Below, in pieces: positions 5,099-7,064 of a stretch of DNA of 7,064 bases (positions are counted from its first letter, which is position 1; every line of letters begins with the position of its first letter). The notes below the pieces were generated by a model. The model worked only from the letters and a program-made list of their open reading frames with translations, did no database searches and had not been told where the DNA came from. The DNA is from Bdellovibrionales bacterium (GTDB lineage Bacteria > Bdellovibrionota > Bdellovibrionia > Bdellovibrionales > UBA1609). Location: NCBI GenBank assembly GCA_028279085.1, contig JANQSX010000247.1, forward strand, positions 1-7,064, written 5' to 3'. Both the position numbers and the translations under genes were made by a program.

Positions 5099-7064
5099 AT
5101 GAGTCAGACAAAATTATGGCTTCTTAAATATAAAAGTGGTCGTATTCATGGGCCTTTATCTGCAAAAGAAATTATCCAACTCATAAAAGATAAAGTCATT
5201 CACGGTGAAGAAACTATTGCTGTGTATCCAGGGGGTAGATGGAAGCCTATATCTGTTGAACCTGTATTTTATGAGCAACTATTGCAAGAGTTATCTGACA
5301 CTGATGATGAGAGTAAAAAAGATTTACATCATACTACCGATTCTACCTCTAGCAAAGAATCTTATTTAAGTTCTGACAGTATTTCCTCTGCAACCGTGGT
5401 TGCGGATATTAGTGAATTAAAAGATATCCGAAAGAAAAGAAGAAAAAAAAAACGAAGGAGTACTGTCCGATCTAGAGCAAAGCAGCAAGAAGGATCCTTT
5501 AAAGAAAAAACGGTTGTTTATTATGAAACTATGGAAGAGGAGTCTCATTCAGAAGATGAATTACCTCTAGATGATGAAATAGAAAAAAAGGAAGGCTTGT
5601 TTTCTAGTTTTAAGAAGAAAAAAAAATGGATGTTGTCTTTTTTGTTTATCATCATTTTATTGGTGTTTTTATTGCCCCAGGATGAAAAGAAACGACAAAT
5701 CGACCAGGAATATATTGAACTGAAAAAACCTAAAGAAACCGGGGTTGCTATATCTAAAGAGCAGCTAGATTTTTTTATTAAGAAAGGTACTGTACAATAT
5801 TTACGTAGTACCACTTCATCTTATATTAAAGCTCAGAGTTTATTAGTACAAGCTGTAGAAGGAGATATTAAAAATACCTATGCGATGGCTATGCTTTGTT
5901 TGGTTTATCTGGAATTGTGGCCTTTTACTAAGAAAGATCTTAAGTCTATGAAAGTCATTTCCCACTTAATTCATAAAACTTCTGTTTTAAATAAAGGGGG
6001 TGTTCGATCCGGTTTGTGTCACTCTGTTGGTTTAATTATTAAAGGAAAATATGAAGATGCTAAAACAATGGTGGAAAGCTCATTAGATGGATTAAGTGGA
6101 ACTGCACAGGATGCGGAGTCTCATAATATTACACCGTTTTTTTATTATTTAAAAGCCAGGGTATTATACTATTTAAATGATTATACAACTATGATAAGTT
6201 ATTTAAGTTCTGTTCAGAAAATTTTTCCAAAATGGGTCGCTCCTTATGTCTTAATAGCTGAAGTTTTTATGAAACAAAACAAAGTATCGGAAGCTTTATC
6301 TGTGTATAAGGAAATTATTAATTTAAATCCGACACATAAGGCTGCTAAAATTAAAGTCAGCTTAATAGAGTATAAACACTTTAATAAAACGGAAAAAGCG
6401 GAAAATAATTTGAAAATAGCTTTGAGCTATCCTGATATCATTTCTAATCAAATTCTTTCAGAAGCTTATTTTGGGCTGGCGGAAATTAATATAAAAAAGG
6501 GTAATTCAGCAGAAGCTGTAAAGTATGCTCAATTAGCTTATAGTTACAATCCGGCTCATCAGGCTAGCCGAAACTTGGTTATTCAAATTGGAGGTGTAAA
6601 AAAATTAAAACAGACACGAGTAAAAAGTGATCAGCTAGTTTATGAAGGGGATCAATTGGTGTTGGATAATAAGTGTCGGGCGGCTATTGGATATTATGAG
6701 GAAGCTTTTAAAGTGGATGGAGAAAAAAACGCCATGGTAGCTGTAAAAATTGCAAAATGTTACTGGACTTTAAGTTTTTCTGATCAAGCTATTAAGTGGT
6801 TGAAAAAAGCAGTTAATGCCAATCCAGTTATGATGGAAGCTTATGTATTAATGGCGGAATATTACTCTGAACAATATGATTTTTATAATGCGGAAAAAAT
6901 TCTTCAAATAGCTTTCAGAAAAGTACCCAGGAGTTATGAGTTATATCGTGGGAAAGCTCATTTAGCTTTGAAAAAGGGGAATTACAATCAAGCGATTCGA
7001 TATGCTAAAAGGGCTTTAAAAATATATGAAGCGGATATGGAGTCTTATGTTTTATTATCAGAAG
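5099..7064 (+). CDS. GYF_2-like / single-TM / TPR-repeat protein, 3' end beyond window
   Basis: The frame stays open from ATG 5099 to the window edge (655 codons seen); an in-frame TAA at 5093-5095 makes this the first possible start. Residues 5-52 resemble a GYF_2 domain (DUF4339-like): W7, G14-x-I-x-G18-P19, G36-E37-E38, Y43-P44-G45-G46 and W48. A low-complexity Ser/Asp-rich linker follows, with a strongly basic stretch R111-R120 and an acidic stretch at 146-162 (EEESHSEDE, DDE). KKKKK (172-176) precedes one hydrophobic segment W177-L192. By the positive-inside rule the N-terminus is cytoplasmic and the rest lies across the inner membrane. From about 240 the protein is alpha-helical and TPR-like; recognisable repeats are near 381-414, 453-486, 545-578, 581-613 and 614-646. 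There is no cleavable signal peptide and no catalytic motif. A role as a scaffold or envelope assembly factor is inference; no gene symbol is justified. It has no clear Shine-Dalgarno sequence and may be transcribed from the murA operon. Confidence 0.9.
   Translation, partial: MSQTKLWLLKYKSGRIHGPLSAKEIIQLIKDKVIHGEETIAVYPGGRWKPISVEPVFYEQLLQELSDTDDESKKDLHHTTDSTSSKESYLSSDSISSATVVADISELKDIRKKRRKKKRRSTVRSRAKQQEGSFKEKTVVYYETMEEESHSEDELPLDDEIEKKEGLFSSFKKKKKWMLSFLFIIILLVFLLPQDEKKRQIDQEYIELKKPKETGVAISKEQLDFFIKKGTVQYLRSTTSSYIKAQSLLVQAVEGDIKNTYAMAMLCLVYLELWPFTKKDLKSMKVISHLIHKTSVLNKGGVRSGLCHSVGLIIKGKYEDAKTMVESSLDGLSGTAQDAESHNITPFFYYLKARVLYYLNDYTTMISYLSSVQKIFPKWVAPYVLIAEVFMKQNKVSEALSVYKEIINLNPTHKAAKIKVSLIEYKHFNKTEKAENNLKIALSYPDIISNQILSEAYFGLAEINIKKGNSAEAVKYAQLAYSYNPAHQASRNLVIQIGGVKKLKQTRVKSDQLVYEGDQLVLDNKCRAAIGYYEEAFKVDGEKNAMVAVKIAKCYWTLSFSDQAIKWLKKAVNANPVMMEAYVLMAEYYSEQYDFYNAEKILQIAFRKVPRSYELYRGKAHLALKKGNYNQAIRYAKRALKIYEADMESYVLLSE
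5443..5452 (+). repeat. A10 homopolymer in the TPR-protein linker
   Basis: Ten consecutive A bases encode part of R115 and all of K116-K118 in the basic stretch. Loss of one A would bring a TAG at 5568-5570 into frame; gain of one A would bring a TAG at 5473-5475. Either product would end before the TM segment and TPRs. In this window the frame is the full-length one. Confidence 0.9.
5618..5626 (+). repeat. A9 homopolymer just before the TM segment
   Basis: Nine consecutive A bases encode K174-K176, immediately before the first hydrophobic residue W177. Insertion of one A leads to a TGA at 5683-5685. As with the A10 tract, slippage here would separate the cytoplasmic domain from the TPR region. 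Confidence 0.9.

Noticed and set aside
5545..5814. 89-codon minus-strand frame opposite the TPR protein
   Set aside because: It is antisense to a clearly coding region, Ser/Phe/Lys-rich because it mirrors A/T-rich lysine codons, and has no start context or homology cue.

Overview
This AT-rich window carries one compact, co-directional housekeeping cluster on the + strand: rho (transcription termination factor), prfA (peptide chain release factor RF1), prmC (the methyltransferase that modifies RF1) and murA (first committed step of peptidoglycan synthesis). It is followed by a large membrane-anchored TPR protein gene that runs off the right edge. Every gene is intact except the last, which is cut only by the window boundary. 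I see no mobile element, CRISPR array, tRNA or rRNA, and nothing that amounts to a wholly new system. The noteworthy signals are local oddities in otherwise conserved genes.

Layout: 1-263 is non-coding, with a good sigma70-type promoter (10-39) and a leader of about 220 nt. rho is at 264-1823, followed by a 16-nt gap. prfA is at 1840-2910 and overlaps prmC (2903-3769) by 8 nt. prmC overlaps murA (3762-5024) by 8 nt. A 74-nt spacer with two small inverted repeats (5025-5098) has no recognisable terminator. The GYF_2-like/TM/TPR gene runs from 5099 past 7064.

Organism: the window suggests a low-GC, diderm-type bacterium. Linkage of rho, prfA, prmC and murA is common in the former Deltaproteobacteria and elsewhere. 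A GYF_2-like N-terminus joined to a TM segment and TPRs recalls AT-rich predatory or host-associated lineages such as Bdellovibrionota. That placement is from memory and tentative; no marker here proves it. Consensus Shine-Dalgarno sequences are missing before nearly all starts.

How the genes work together: PrmC methylates the GGQ glutamine of RF1, so their tight coupling has a clear logic. Rho and RF1 end transcription and translation respectively. MurA feeds cell-wall synthesis and is linked by translational coupling rather than by pathway. The TPR protein probably places a TPR scaffold outside the inner membrane, with a small GYF_2-like domain in the cytoplasm. Its role is unknown.

Most interesting points: a perfect in-frame 18-bp tandem duplication in rho that doubles the hexapeptide carrying two primary RNA-binding residues; a low-complexity Arg/Ser then Asn/Gly-rich Rho N-terminal extension; and the domain architecture of the TPR protein, whose linker is encoded over A10 and A9 tracts.
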